NCBI RefSeq assembly: GCF_011386835.1
Contig: NC_088801.1
Coordinates: 14,618,824 to 14,682,823, forward strand
From: Chrysemys picta bellii
Taxonomy: Eukaryota > Chordata > Testudines > Emydidae
Reading direction: 5' to 3'
Length of the DNA stretch: 64,000 nucleotides
Shown here piece after piece: positions 50,257-62,047 of this stretch. The notes under the pieces were generated by a model. It was not told the DNA's origin and searched no databases. It saw only the letters and a list, made by a program, of their open reading frames with translations. Numbering within the stretch: the stretch's first letter is position 1; each line of letters opens with the position of its first letter. A program made the position numbers and the translations under genes.

Positions 50257-51894
50257 CTGAAAAAAAAAGACATTTTTACAAAAATGTATTTTAATCTGTT
50301 AAAAAATATATTTAAAAATAAGTCAAGCTTTTCTGAATTGGCAGAAGATAGAATTTACCTTCTGAAGAAGGCAAACCTCAACAGAACTAGCGCTTTGTGC
50401 AACAATGCTATTGCAGTTCTGTCTACAATCATGCGTTAAGCTGATGAATATGCTGCTAAAAATAAAGTTTTAGCAACAGCTTTACATACTTTGGAGGGGG
50501 AGAAAAACCAAACCCGAGAAGGAGTGGGACGGCATGGCTGATGATGTGGGACCATATGGCGCAAGAACAGGAAATTAAAACTACTCAGGAGGAGGTGCTT
50601 GCTTCAGAGAAAACTGAGTTTGTGATGACTCTGATGTGAAAGAAGACAGTGAAGTGGTACCAGGGTGTAGGTGGCTCACAAGAGAATGAGGCATCTAGTT
50701 TCAAGGCAGCTGTGGAGTTACACACTTCTTTGATCTTCAAAAGAAGCCAGTAAAAAGCTCACAGTGTAGAGTGGGGAAATGAAATTTGAGAAAAAATTTG
50801 CAGGGTGGAGCCAACAACCTTTGTAATAATTGAGAAGGTGAGTCTTTGAAAGCTAGAAGGGCACACAGTCCCATTACACAGAAATTCTCATGAAGGCAAC
50901 ACAGATTTCATTAAAATTGTAATAGTGGGTTAAGAAAAATGATTCTCAGCTACAAAACAAACAGTGCAAAGAGGTAAAGAAACTCCATCTTCCCATCAGC
51001 ATCAGAGCACTCCATACATACATGTCCAGCTCTGTACACACTAGATATGAATGGCAGAATTTCCTTCCCAAGCATCTTTTTTAAAACCATCAATCAAAAC
51101 TATTGTTTTACGTGGATTCAACATTACATTCGTGTAGGACAGGGACAGCTTAGCCACCTGGAACTTTAAAGAAAACAAACATTGTTTTTAAATTTGAAAC
51201 GGCCAACTAGTGGCAGCTTTCGATAACTGACTCATGGCCACATGGATAGAGACAGAAGTAGAAGACTCCTTGTTTCCCCATTCCATTCCTAGAGCACACC
51301 ATACTGTCTTCAATACTGTCTTATGATCCACGGCTAGGCAGAAATCCATACTTTTTGAGAGGGTTACCGAAGAGGCCACATAAAAAAAGTGTTGCCCTAT
51401 CCATATAGAACTTCATTCTTGTGGATTTTGGGCATCAATTTACTCATGTGGACAGTCGTAATGACTCCAATAGGACTACACCTGTGAGTAGTTAAGTGTG
51501 CGACCCAGGTTTGTGAACTTGAAATGCTGCCGTTATTGTTGCTACAGAGGGCCTACTTTTCTGTCCTCCTGCATCTTGTGTAGTCATTTACACCAGTGCG
51601 AAATTTACACTACCAGATCTGATGCAGCTCTGGCATGATGGCGCAGAGGATAAATCTCCTTATCTCACTGCTGCCACTGCAATGTCATGTCTCTTGCCCC
51701 TAAAGAGGGGGAAAGAGGAGAGCAGGGCAAGGTAATGAGCATCATACAAAATGAGAAGACAGCAAGAGCAGCAGCAAAACATTATCAAATCTGATTAGCG
51801 GGATAAGCCATGGACCTCTAGCGCAATCACTGAAGTTCCAAGTAAGAATAGGTCATTGCTTAAATAAGTAAAATAAAAAGCATGGGACTGAAGG

Positions 51895-52115
51895 GTCAAC
51901 ACTGGGGAGCAATGTGGCCTTCTATTTAGGCCTCTGGAGACCTGGCTTCTATTCTTGGCTCTGCCATTAGCAGGTGAGGTGATTTTGGGCAAGTCCCTTC
52001 ACCTACCTGTGCCTCGGTTTCCTCGTCTGTACAATGGGGATAATGATACTGATCTCCTTTGTAAGTGCTTGGAGACCTACTGGTGAAAAATGTTATATAC
52101 AGCTTGGTATTATTA
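51895..52115 (+). repeat. MIR SINE
   Basis: 'ttggctctgccattagcagg', 'ttgggcaagtcccttcacct', 'gcctcggtttcctcgtctgt' and 'aatggggataatgatactga' are a well preserved MIR. Confidence 0.88.
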
Positions 52116-52449
52116 TTATTAGTTACTAGAGAAAACATATTGGCAGTAGCATGGATAGAGTTTAAGGATGCCAGCATACACAATATTAAAATAATTCAGC
52201 AGACAATGATTTATGAAACAACTAGCAACATTCATCAACCAATCACAGGCCTTGCCCATGGCAGGAAATTACTTGTTTTACAGCAACAGTGCAGCTGCAG
52301 TGGTGCTATTAACCGGGCAAACTCTGCTGTGGACTAAACATTTTTACCAGTGTCACCTTGACCACTCAGATCAAGGAAAGGAATTCCCTAGTGCAGAGGC
52401 ACTTATAGGGTATGAACATGTTTACAGCAGCGAGTGCTTTGCCTTGAAT

Positions 52450-52645
52450 TAGCAGCATGGTGTATTGGTTAAGAGCAGGCAACGAGGACACAGGACTCCT
52501 AGGTTCTACTCCTGGTTCTGCCATTGATTTGCTGTGTGATTTTAAGGGGAATCAATTTACCTCTGTTCCTCAGTTTCCCCACCTATAAATAAGGGACAAC
52601 AACTGACCAATCTTTAAAAAGCACCAAGATCCTATGTTTTTGCAA
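52450..52645 (+). repeat. MIR SINE
   Basis: 'agcatggtgtattggttaag', 'ctcctggttctgccattgat' and 'cctcagtttccccacctata' cover head and core. Confidence 0.85.
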
Positions 52646-53419
52646 TGTATTATTACTGTGCCTCCTGTATTAATTGCGGAGATTAAGATTTCTGAGAGAA
52701 GTTACAGCTGTGGGTGTGGAAAGAGTGTGTGCCTATATATACACACACATTAATCGAAATCAGTTATATTTTATCCAAAGCTTCCATCCAGGTCTGAATA
52801 ACGCCACCACAGTTTACAATTTGACCCTACAACATTGCTGTGCCATCACCTCTTGAAAATGGATATTCAAAGCTGTAACAACGCAGGAAAGCTACAGAGC
52901 GGGCACCTTTGCAAGACAGGCTCGGCTCCAGTTTATCCCTTCTGTGGCACGCCACTTCAACTTAAACTTTTTAGTGAGGGGAAACTGTGCTACGTGAAGG
53001 CTTTGGGAGTCATGTACAATAATAAAATTATTACCGGAGATTTTTTTCCAGTCACTGCAATGTCTCGAATAGGAAAAGCATCCTGAAACTGCTCCAAAGT
53101 TTACCAGTTGAGCTAATCAATAAGGCTCATTTGTGTGAATCCCACAGATAAACTATTCTTATGCAATATATAGATGTTATGCAGAACATGGGGGAGTGGA
53201 AAAGAAGACTGAGTTTCTTAAACTAAAAATCTAGCACCAGGTGATGAGAACCAGGAAATGAAAAGCTACCATTCTGACACCGAGGGAGTTTTCTAATGTA
53301 GACCAGGCCTAAGTTTCTCTCATGACATTAAAATCCAGGAACTTCACCTCAAAGCCAAGTCAAAGTTCCTCCAAACCAATAGCTTCTCATGCTGAGGTCG
53401 TTAAGGCATGTCAGTTTCT

Positions 53420-53620
53420 TAGCCAACAGTACACAAGCGAGTGATATGGCCAGCATCACATCAGACTGACTTTGACTGCCCTAACCCAATGAATCAGGTA
53501 TCCAGTTTGCAGCGGAGTGAACTGGAAGTAGCCTTTCAGTGTGAGATCAAGTTAGACTTGAACCCGAGACAACCTTCGGGATTGCAGTCAAGCACCTTAA
53601 CCAGTCAGGCACCGCACCAA
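53420..53620 (-). repeat. tRNA-like SINE (diverged)
   Basis: The minus strand has an A-box-like TGACTGGTTAAGG and a B-box-like GGGTTCAAGTC (53563-53553), spaced as in a tRNA head, with a roughly 130-bp body. No complete cloverleaf, so not a tRNA gene. Family not assigned. Confidence 0.5.
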
Positions 53621-54001
53621 TAATTATGCAGCTTTCCCTGTCCTGCTCCTTACTGATTCCTGGCCTTGAAAGTCCCATTCATTTGGAAGGAGACTCTGAA
53701 TCATTTTGGATTAATTTGAAGGCTTTTTTTTTTTTATAAAGTCAATGTAGTGCTTATGAGAAGTACCAGCCTGACAGCCCTGGAAAGCAAAAACATAGAA
53801 CAAAACAGGTTCAGGACAGACAATAGCAGTGCAAATTTTTCCACTACAGCCTGCCACGGTGGCTTTGGCACACGTTCAGAGATAAGAGAATAGCTAGATG
53901 GCAAGGTGAATTCAGACCTTCATTAGTCTGCCAACTAGAGCATCTGCTGCGGGTGGTGGATTTTTCAGAGAGATGCCTGTTGTCCGAAGATCACATAGGC
54001 C

Positions 54002-55000
54002 CAGGACCGGATTAATGCAGGGACTAAGGGGGGCCCTGGTGCAGCAGGGCCCAGGCAGGTTGCCTGCATGCCGTGGCCTCACACTGCTCCCGGAAGGGGC
54101 CAGCTGCTGGCATGTCCCTGCAGCCCTGGGGGAGGGGGGGAGATGGCTCTGCGTGCTGCCCATGCCCCCAGCACCATCCCTGCAGCTCCCCTTGGTCAGT
54201 TCCGGCCAATAGGAGCTGCGGGGTGGCGCGGGCAGCACACAGAGACATGCTGTCCCCCTCACCTTTGGGGCGCGCAGAGACATGCCAGTAGCTGGCCGCT
54301 TCCGGGAGCGGCATGGGGCCATGGCATGCAGCCTGCCTGAGCCCTGCTGTACTGACGGCTGGGAGCCACCTGTGGCGAGTGCCTCCCGACTGTAGCTTGT
54401 ACCTCACACCCCTTACCCCAAATCAGAATCCCCTCCTGCACCCAAATTCTCTCCCAGACCCTGCACCCCAACCCCCTGCCCCAAGTCAGAATCCCCACCT
54501 GCTCCAAACTCCCTCCCAAAGTTCACACCCCTCACCCTCTCCTGCACCCCAACCCCCTGCCCCAGCCCGGAGCCCCCTCCTGCACCAAACTCCCTCCCAG
54601 ACCCTGCACCCCAACCCCCTGCCCCAGGTCAGAATCTCTACCTGCCCCAAACTCCCTCCCAGAGCCCACACTCCTCACCCTCTCCTGCACCCCAACACTC
54701 TGCCCCAGCCCGGAGCCCCCTCCTGCACCAGACTCCCTCCCAGAAAGAAACTAATATAACAGATGTTCTAAGGTAAGAAGTAGGCTATTTTGAATTAACT
54801 TAACTATATTCTACATGTTTTAAGACTGAAATGTAACCACAGAACGGCTTTGTGTTAAATAAAAGCCGAGTTTAGTATAGCGTTAATAACCTCGATGCCA
54901 TAATTGTGGTCATTTTGTTTTAAACTAGGAAAAAGACTTGTATACAGGGTCCCCACAAAATCTAATAGCCGCAGGCCACAGGAGAGTTAATCCGGCCCTG
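54002..55000. mobile_element. hAT element (999 bp) in INSIG2 intron 1
   Basis: Ends CAGGACCGGATTAA and TTAATCCGGCCCTG. Flanks CATAGGCC (53994-54001) and CATACGCC (55001-55008), 8 bp with one mismatch. No transposase. The GC-rich interior opens frames up to 148 codons on both strands, all spurious. Confidence 0.9.
54400..54745. repeat. C-rich minisatellite inside the hAT
   Basis: Repeats of 'ctgcaccccaaccccctgcc' and 'aaactccctcccaga' alternate with a unit of roughly 60 bp, five or so copies. A related block is at 59095. Confidence 0.8.
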
Positions 55001-55231
55001 CATACGCCAAGAAGTCAGCTGTCGGGTGGCAACAACTTTTAGTGACTGGGACTGGGCCCGGTATGAAGCAGCACATTGTTATTAATCATTTAGGGCCAAA
55101 TTCTGCCCTTGGACAGACGTATACAATTCCTGCTCCAGTCAACAAGGGGCTTGTGTGCCCAGAGGGCAGCATCTGACCCGTACCCAGGGCCAGATGTGGA
55201 CGTGGCCCCTTCTGACACATAATATTGGGCT

Positions 55232-55324
55232 TGCGTCTGATGAAGTGGGCATTCACCCACGAAAGCGTATGCTCCAATACCTCTGTTAGTCTTAAAGGTG
55301 CCACAGGCCCCTCTGTTGCTTTTT
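55232..55324 (+). mobile_element. short retroposon tail at the edge of the INSIG2 promoter
   Basis: 'tgcgtctgatgaagtgggca' through 'ctctgttgctttt', 93 bp, with a 13-bp duplication ATAATATTGGGCT/ATAATATAGGGCT (55219-55231 and 55325-55337). It sits about 60 bp outside the CpG island. Confidence 0.88.
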
Positions 55325-55616
55325 ATAATATAGGGCTGACTCCCGCCTGGGGGAGTTCACTACATAGGATCCCAAAGAGGGAACCCGGCGCCACCCCACT
55401 GAACACGGCATCTGAAGTCACTTCCTCCAGGGGAAAGGTTTTAGCAGCGAGACACCACCAGCCTAATCAGGGGTGCAACTCGGCAGCGGCTCTGTCCCAT
55501 CCCAGCTGCATCCCCCAGAAGGCACAGTCCGTATCTCCCCCCGGCTTACCGCCCTCGCCACTCCCACTGCAAGTGCCCAGCCCCAGGGCAAGTGTCGCCA
55601 CAGCCCCCTTACTTAC

Positions 55617-55700
55617 TCTGCCTCCGCCATCTTCTCCCTCCCTTGCCTCAGTCTCCGCCTCGCGCAGGCTCCACGGCGCTCAGCTGGGCTGGGGCGAACA
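55617..55700 (-). other. INSIG2: INSIG2 untranslated exon 1 (candidate; 5' end approximate)
   Basis: On the minus strand a GC-rich segment ends GGCGGAGGCAGA followed by the optimal donor GTAAGTAAGG (55616 onward), inside a CpG island 5.4 kb upstream of the coding exon and in the right orientation. The 5' limit is a guess because a TSS cannot be read from sequence. An ATG at 55630-55628 would open a short upstream ORF. Confidence 0.6.
55624..55633 (-). promoter_or_regulatory. YY1-type initiator-proximal motif
   Basis: The minus strand reads AAGATGGCGG, the core YY1 motif often found just downstream of TSSs of CpG promoters, here placed within the predicted exon 1. Confidence 0.5.
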
Positions 55701-55879
55701 GCTGACTCGGGGCACGAGGGATTCCGTGGGGCCCGGCCGCTGCAGACGAGCTCGGGGCAGTGGGGCTTCCGCGGGGCCAGTCAGGGCGCTTGCAAAGCAC
55801 GGACCGGAACGGAGGTTCCCCTTCGCTCCTGTAGTCACGAAGCAGGAGGCGAGCAGCTGGGAAAAGGGGAGATGGGGAC

Positions 55880-56914
55880 GTGCCAGAAACAAGAGAGAGA
55901 TTCCTGGAAAAAGTGCAAGAAGAATGTAGTCTAGTCTGTAATTTATAGAGAGGTGGGAAATGCACCCATCAAGCAACGGCTAAGATAAAGAGATAGCGAG
56001 GAAGGAGGTAAAAGTGCAAAAGGAAACAGTAATTCGAAGAAGTAACCAGTGCTAAGAAATGGGAGGGATGCAAGCTAAAAAAGGCACAGTGGAGAAAAAA
56101 CGGAAGTGTGATAGTGCTAAAACGGGGGAAGAGGCAGGAATTATTCAAAGAAAAAGAAATGCAACATCAAAAAAGTCCTTTAAAAAGACTGAAAAAACGG
56201 GAGAGCGAAAGAAGGAAAAACTGCAATAAGAAATAATCTGTAACAATTAAAAAAATACTACAGCTCCGATCCTGCAAACAGCTGTGCAAATGCTTAACTG
56301 TACTCCCATTGATTTATTTTAAACCTAGCCGCAGTGACTTTGGTGCAACTGGATTTAAAATAATTCAGTGTTTTACGCTTGAAAAAGAAACTTCAGTTGC
56401 AGTCTTTGAATTCTTTTTTCTCCATAATATTATTCTTTACATGTCACCTTCAACTGCATTTTTTTAGATTTTTTTTCTGTGAACTCATTAGCTCATTGAC
56501 TTCAATGGGATTACTCCGGAATAACATTGAGGATATGTGTAAAGCATAGGACTGGGGCCTATGAAATGAAAAAAATGGGGGCTGGGAAGAAATACTAAAA
56601 AATAAAAAGAGAATCTGTGCAATAATGCTTAAAATGCAGAAAGAATGTGTAAAGGGGAAGAGTATTAAAATGCATTTTTAGAAGTCTATTTTTTATATTT
56701 TGTATTTTTGCAATTTAAAAGTGTATAACAAATGAATAAAAGAGCAATTAATATATAAAAAAGTAAAATTCAATGAATGCAACTGCAGTTCTTTTTAAAA
56801 TGCAAAACACTGGCCTTTGTTATGAATCCAGTTCATTACTAAAACAGGAAGTGCAAAGCTGAGTTGCTGTGTAAAATCCTTTTGCTTTCAGTTTTGTTAT
56901 TTTGACACATTAAA
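55880..56914. other. INSIG2 upstream flank; no gene seen
   Basis: A-rich DNA with short frames only. 56255-56530 has a degraded 'gatcctgcaaacagctgtgc' type amniote repeat. Confidence 0.5.
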
Positions 56915-57080
56915 ATATCAGGCTTGGAAGGGACCTCAGGAGATCATCTAGTCCAACTGGCAGGACTAATCCTCAGACAGATTTTTGCCCCAGATCCCTA
57001 AATAGCCCCCTCAAGGATTGAACTCTTAACCCTAGGTTTAGCAGGCTAATGCTCAAACCACTGAGCTATCCCTCCTCCCC
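56915..57080 (-). repeat. turtle tRNA-derived SINE, CR1-tailed variant
   Basis: The minus strand reads GGATAGCTCAGTGGTTTGAG (A box), GAGTTCAATCC (B box), then a tail 'tggactagatgatctcctga'. The tail differs from the copy at 47136. Confidence 0.85.
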
Positions 57081-57689
57081 CACTATTGCTGTGCTTAATA
57101 AATATCACTAACAGAGAGATAAAGATTTACTCATTTGCAATTAATTTCAAAGAGTGCTTAAAAATTGTTGGCCTGAATTGGGCCCTTTCTGATACGAAGA
57201 TTTGTGCACTTACTTAATGTTGTTTAACAGTGTTGGTTTGCTGACTAGGGCAAAATGAACAGCGATTACTAATCCAGGAATCCCATTTTTATCACTAATT
57301 TGTAGACTTCCTTGGGGAGACGCTACAATGTGAGGCACACAACCTCTGGTAAACTAACTTGATTAACAACAAGCAGGAAGAACAATAAATAAGAACATCC
57401 TGAGGCTTGTTATTTATATTTTTATCTATGTGAGAGAAATACCATTGGGAAAGAATACTATTACTCATTCCATTATGGTGTTAGTCAATGAACTTTCTTT
57501 TTATTCTTATTTCACGTGTCTTAAATACAATATAATGGATTTAGAATACTTACAAATCAAGTCGACTATTGCAAGAACTTTGCTATATCCACTTTACAAA
57601 ATCACTTATATGATGATTGGAACGGGGGTTGTTGTTGCACATAAGAGTGCAAACCCCAATACAATTGCAAGAAGACTGATTGGTTAATA

Positions 57690-57850
57690 TGGAATTATTT
57701 TATATTATGTATTACAGTAGCACCCAAGGCCCTAGTCACAGCCAGGGCCTCATTGTGCTGGACTATGTACAAATATATAGTAAGAGACAGTCCTTGCCAC
57801 AAAGCACTTACAATCTAATTTAAGGCAAGACACAAGAGATTGTGACAGAT
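57690..57850 (-). repeat. L2/MIR-type retroposon tail
   Basis: 'tattacagtagcacccaagg', 'agggcctcattgtgctggac' and 'acagtccttgccacaaagca', the clearest copy of this tail in the window. Confidence 0.75.
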
Positions 57851-59060
57851 ATATTAAGGAATGGGGGAAGGAAGAAGCCGTTAACTGCGATGGGAGTACA
57901 TGATTACAGAAGTGTGCTAGGTATGCAGTTACCTACTTTCAAGTCATTCAATGTCTGTTTTTGTTATATACAATAGAGATGAACAAAAAATATTGATCTC
58001 AGTTACTCCTACAGCCAACTGCTTAGTCAGTGTGTTTTATGTGATGATATTTGACTTACAGCTTTTGGATCCCGCAAGTTTTTTTAATCAGATAAAATGA
58101 CCTTTTTGGATGTAAGATAAACTTCTTAGGACAGCTGCCTCCCCAAGACAAAGCATACTTATGGCTCAGGAACTTTATTCCAAGAGAAGGCCTGTCAGTC
58201 CACTGGGAACAACCTTATAGTAAAAGCTTTATACAAACAAAATTAATGCATTCGAGTAAGGAATAGGTTGAATGTATGAAGACTACAATTGATTGATGGA
58301 TCTTTTCCTTCCTTGTCATATATATGGCCTAGTAATGTTTTATCTATAAATAAATTAAGGTTACTTATAGTCCGGGCCACCAAGTGTTTAGTACAATAAA
58401 ATTACAAGGAACTAATTTGTAAAGAAAAATTAAATTGATCACATTAGAAATATTGACTGTATGACTGGAGGATGGGGGGAATGAAAGTCTAATATGTGAC
58501 AGCATGAAAATAAATCAGTGCAGCTCCAAGAACTTCAGTGGGCTATGCCAATTTGTGCCAGCTGAAGATCTACCCACCTTTCAATGTGGCTGTCATAGAA
58601 GAGAAGAACATCAAAAAAATGAAGGGGGGGGAGAGATAGGAAGTTGTGTTTGAATTTGAGATTTCAGAAGTAAGCAAATCAGAAAAGAGGTAGACATAAA
58701 GCCAAAATGTAGACTCTAGGGATTTCGTACTTAGGTTGACATTGACAGGAATTACAATGAAACCACACAGAAAAGGCATCTTTTTTGGAGAGCACTAAAA
58801 GGCTCTTTCTTTACACAGACCACAGAACAAACAACAAGATTCAGAATATCCTGGATTTAGTCCTCTGAAATGAATATTTCCCTTAGTATGATGAACAAGA
58901 TAACAAAAAGTTGTTTAACATAAAGGAGCGCCCAAGATGATCACATAACTAAAAAAACAAAAAACAAACAACTAGAATGGCTTTCCCCCCCGCACATTTG
59001 TCTCAGTGTGCATGCTACTTTTAAAAAACACTGGTATTTTGTCCCAGTTTTTATGAATTC
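57851..59060. other. no gene seen
   Basis: AT-rich DNA without exon signals or clear repeats. Confidence 0.5.
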
Positions 59061-59089
59061 CTGCAAATTCTGGCCACCTACCTCCGGAG

Positions 59090-59612
59090 ACCCCTACTAA
59101 CAAAAACCCAAACCCTGGCTACGAGGAGCCCCCAGCCAGAACCCTCATCTCCCCCAGACTCCAATACTCTGCCCTAGCCCTGAGCCCCCTTCCACACCCC
59201 AACCCCCTCATCCCCAGCCCCTCCGCAGAGCCCGCACCCCCAACCAGAGCCCTCATCCCCCACAATCCAACCCTATTCCCCAGCCATGAGCCCCCTCCCA
59301 CACCCTGAATCCAACATCCCTGGCCCCACCCCAGAGCCTTCACCCCTAGCCGGAGCCCTCATGCCTACACCTAACCCTCTGCCCCAGCCGTCAACCCACT
59401 CCCGCACCCCAAACCCTTCTGCCCCAACCCCACCCCAGAGCCTGCACCCCCAGCCAGAGCCCTCACCCCCCACAGCCCAACCCTCTGCCCCAGCCCTGAG
59501 CCCTCTCCCAAACTCCTTACCCCTCGCTCCCCTCCCCCACCACATATCACCTCCATATTGGTGTACATAACAAAATTCATTACACACATGGACGTAAATA
59601 AAGGGAACACTG
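59090..59612. mobile_element. hAT 3' part with C-rich minisatellite
   Basis: Units of 'agagccctcaccccccacag' and 'ccctgagccccctcccacac' repeat at 59100-59530. Beyond them 'tccatattggtgtacataac' leads to the terminus 'aagggaacactg' ending at 59612, the inverse of a CAGTGTTCCC hAT end. The left terminus was not found. Confidence 0.6.
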
Positions 59613-61815
59613 GTGGGGAGCCCCACCCATAGGAACCCTAACCCTAGGGAGGGGAGTCCTAGCCATACAAACCCTAACCCTAGGGCAGGGAGTCCTAGCC
59701 ATACAAACCCTAATCCTAGGGCGGGAAACCCTACCAATAGGGACCCTAACCCTAGCTCCAGGTACCATCCCCAAAACAAAATTAATCCTTGCTCCAAATA
59801 CCCTACCCCTAGGAACCCTAACCCTAGGACGGGGAGCCCTACTCTTAGGACCTCTAACCCTATGCCGGAGAGCCTTACCCACAGGATCCCTAACCCTACC
59901 TCCAAGTACCTTACCCACAGGAGCCCAAACCCTACTTCCCAGAACCCTACCAATAGGAACCCTACCCCTACCTCCAAGTACCCTACCCATAGGAACCCTA
60001 ACCCTAGGGTGCAGAGCCTTATCCATAGGAACCCTAACCCTAGCTCCAAGTACCCTACCCATAGGAACCCTATCCCTAGCTCCAAGAACCCTACCCATAG
60101 GAACGCTAGCCCTAGGACTGAGAGCTGTACTGATAGGAACCTTAACCCTAGCTCCAAATACCCTACCCATAGGAGCCCTAACCATAGGGCAGGGATCCCT
60201 ACCCATAGGAACCATAACCCTACTTTCAAGTACCCTACCCCTAAGAACCCTAACCCTAGGGTGGGAAGCCTTACTCATGGGAACCCTAACCCTAGGGTGG
60301 GAAGCCTTACCCAGGGGAACCCTAACTCTATGGTGGGCTTCCCTACCCATAGGAACCCTAAACCTAGCTCCAAGTACTCTGCACATAGGAATCCTAACCC
60401 TAGGGCGGGGATTCCTACCCATATGAACCCTAACTCCAAGTATCCTACCCATAGGAACCCTAACCCTAGGACTGAGAGTCGTACCGATAGGAACCCTAAC
60501 CCTAGATCCATGTACTGTACCCAGAAGAACCCTAACCATAAGGCGGGGAGCCCTATCCATGGGAACCTAACCCTAGTTCATTGTACCCTACCCAAAGGAA
60601 CCCTATCCCTTGGGCGGGAATTGCTACCCATACAAACCATAACCCTAGTTCCAAGTACCCTCCCAATAGCAATGCTAACCAATGCAGGAGCCCTCCCCTT
60701 AGCAACCTTAACCCTAGCTCCAAATACCCTAAACTTAGGAACCTTAACTCTAGGGTGCAGAGCCCTACCTATAGGTGCCCTAGCCCTAGGGCAGGGAGCC
60801 CTACCCATAGGAACTTTAACACTAGCTCCACGTATCCTACCCAGAGGAACTGTAACCTTAGGGCTGGGAACCCTATCCATAGGAATCCTACCCCAACTCC
60901 AAGTACCCTACCTATAGGAATCCTATCCCTACCTCCCAGAACCCTACCAATACGAACCCTAACCCTAGCTACATCTACCCTACCATATGAACCTTAACCC
61001 TAGGGTGGGGATCCCTACCCATAGGAACCCTACCCCTACCTCCAAGTACCCTACCCATAGGAACCCTAACCCTAGGGTGCGGAGCCTTACCCATAGGAAA
61101 CCTAAACCCAGCTCCAGAAACCCTACACATAGGAACCCTAACCCTAGCTCAAAATACCCTACCCACAGGAGCCATAACCCTAGCTCAAAGTATACTACCC
61201 ATAGGAACCCTAACCATAGGGTGGGGATCCCTACCCGTAGGAACCCTACCCCTACCTCCAAGTACCCTACCCATACAAACCCTAACCCTAGGGTGGGAAG
61301 CCTTACCCATAGGAACCCTAACCCTATGGTGGGCTGCACTACCCATAGGAACCCTATCCCTGGGGGTGAGAGCCCTGGCCATAGGAACCCTAACCCTAGC
61401 TCCTAGTACCCTACCCATAGGAACCCTAACCCTAGCTCCAAATACCCTACCAATAGGAACCCTAACCCTAACTCCAAGTACCCTACCCATAAGAACCCTA
61501 ACTTTAGGGTGCAGAGCCAAACCCATTGGTGCCCTAACACTACCTATACAAACCCTAACCCTAACTCCAATTACCCTACCCATAGGAATCCTAACTCTAG
61601 GTCAGAGAGCCCTACCCATAGGAACCCTAACACTAGCTCCAAGTACCCTACCCATAGGAACTTTAGCTCTAGGGCGGGGAGTCCTCCCCAAAGCCACACT
61701 AATCCTAGCTCCAAATACATTATTTATAGGATCCCTAACCCTAACTCCAAGTACCCTACCCATAGGAACCCTAATCCTTAGGTGCAGAGCTCTACCCATA
61801 CAAACTCTAACCCTA
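59613..61815. repeat. 36-bp telomere-like tandem array (about 60 copies)
   Basis: The unit is 'ccctacccataggaacccta' followed by 'accct' and one of two variable parts, 'agctccaagta' (A) or 'agggcggggag' and relatives (B). Starts of 'aggaacc' at 59991, 60027, 60063 and 60099 give an exact 36-bp period. As 36 is a multiple of 3 and few units hold stops, 12-residue-periodic frames of up to 434 (+), 318 and 326 (-) codons appear; they overlap on both strands and are not genes. Each unit has four CCC runs, with CCCTAACCCTA resembling the vertebrate telomere repeat. Confidence 0.95.
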
Positions 61816-62027
61816 GTGAGGTTAGCAATTGTTCAGCTTAGCAGGTGATATTGACAACAGGCTGGCTACCAGAACATGTGCCTTGAAAGCAGTATAAATG
61901 AAGAAGAGGAGAACAATGAATTGATGGATGAGAGAGAAGCAGACAGGAAGAGACTCAATAATCTACATTGGTCTGTAGGTCACAATGTGGCCACGTGTGA
62001 CATAAATGGCCAAGTTCCTCCTGGATC

Positions 62028-62047
62028 TATGTGTGTGTGTGTGTATA
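62028..62047. repeat. (TG)n microsatellite
   Basis: About nine TG units. Confidence 0.85.

Larger units (their letters stand above)
50257..55616 (-). other. INSIG2 intron 1 (predicted)
   Basis: It lies between the CpG-island donor and the first coding exon. It holds two plus-oriented MIR copies, a tRNA-like SINE, a 1-kb hAT element and a short retroposon tail. No additional exon was recognised. Its limits depend on the exon 1 call. Confidence 0.55.
55384..55870 (-). promoter_or_regulatory. CpG island promoter of INSIG2
   Basis: I count 34 CpG dinucleotides in this roughly 480-bp stretch, against very few in the surrounding AT-rich DNA. It contains the candidate exon 1 donor and a YY1-type motif. 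No TATA box is evident, as usual for CpG promoters. A plus-strand open frame across it (55225-55929) begins in a retroposon tail and is not a gene. Confidence 0.75.

Noticed and set aside
53545..53615. tRNA gene on the minus strand
   Set aside because: A and B boxes are recognisable but stems do not pair into a cloverleaf and a SINE body follows.
54024..54759. Proline-rich frames up to 148 codons
   Set aside because: They lie in the GC-rich interior and minisatellite of an hAT element with clear ends and duplication.
55225..55929. 234-codon plus-strand frame and 153-codon overlapping frame
   Set aside because: They start in a retroposon tail and cross the CpG island; the bias is explained by GC content, and minus-strand frames exist over the same DNA.
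59273..60917. Frames of 318, 326 and 434 codons as genes for repeat proteins
   Set aside because: They overlap each other on both strands and are created by the 36-bp tandem unit; no promoter, splice sites or non-repeat domain.
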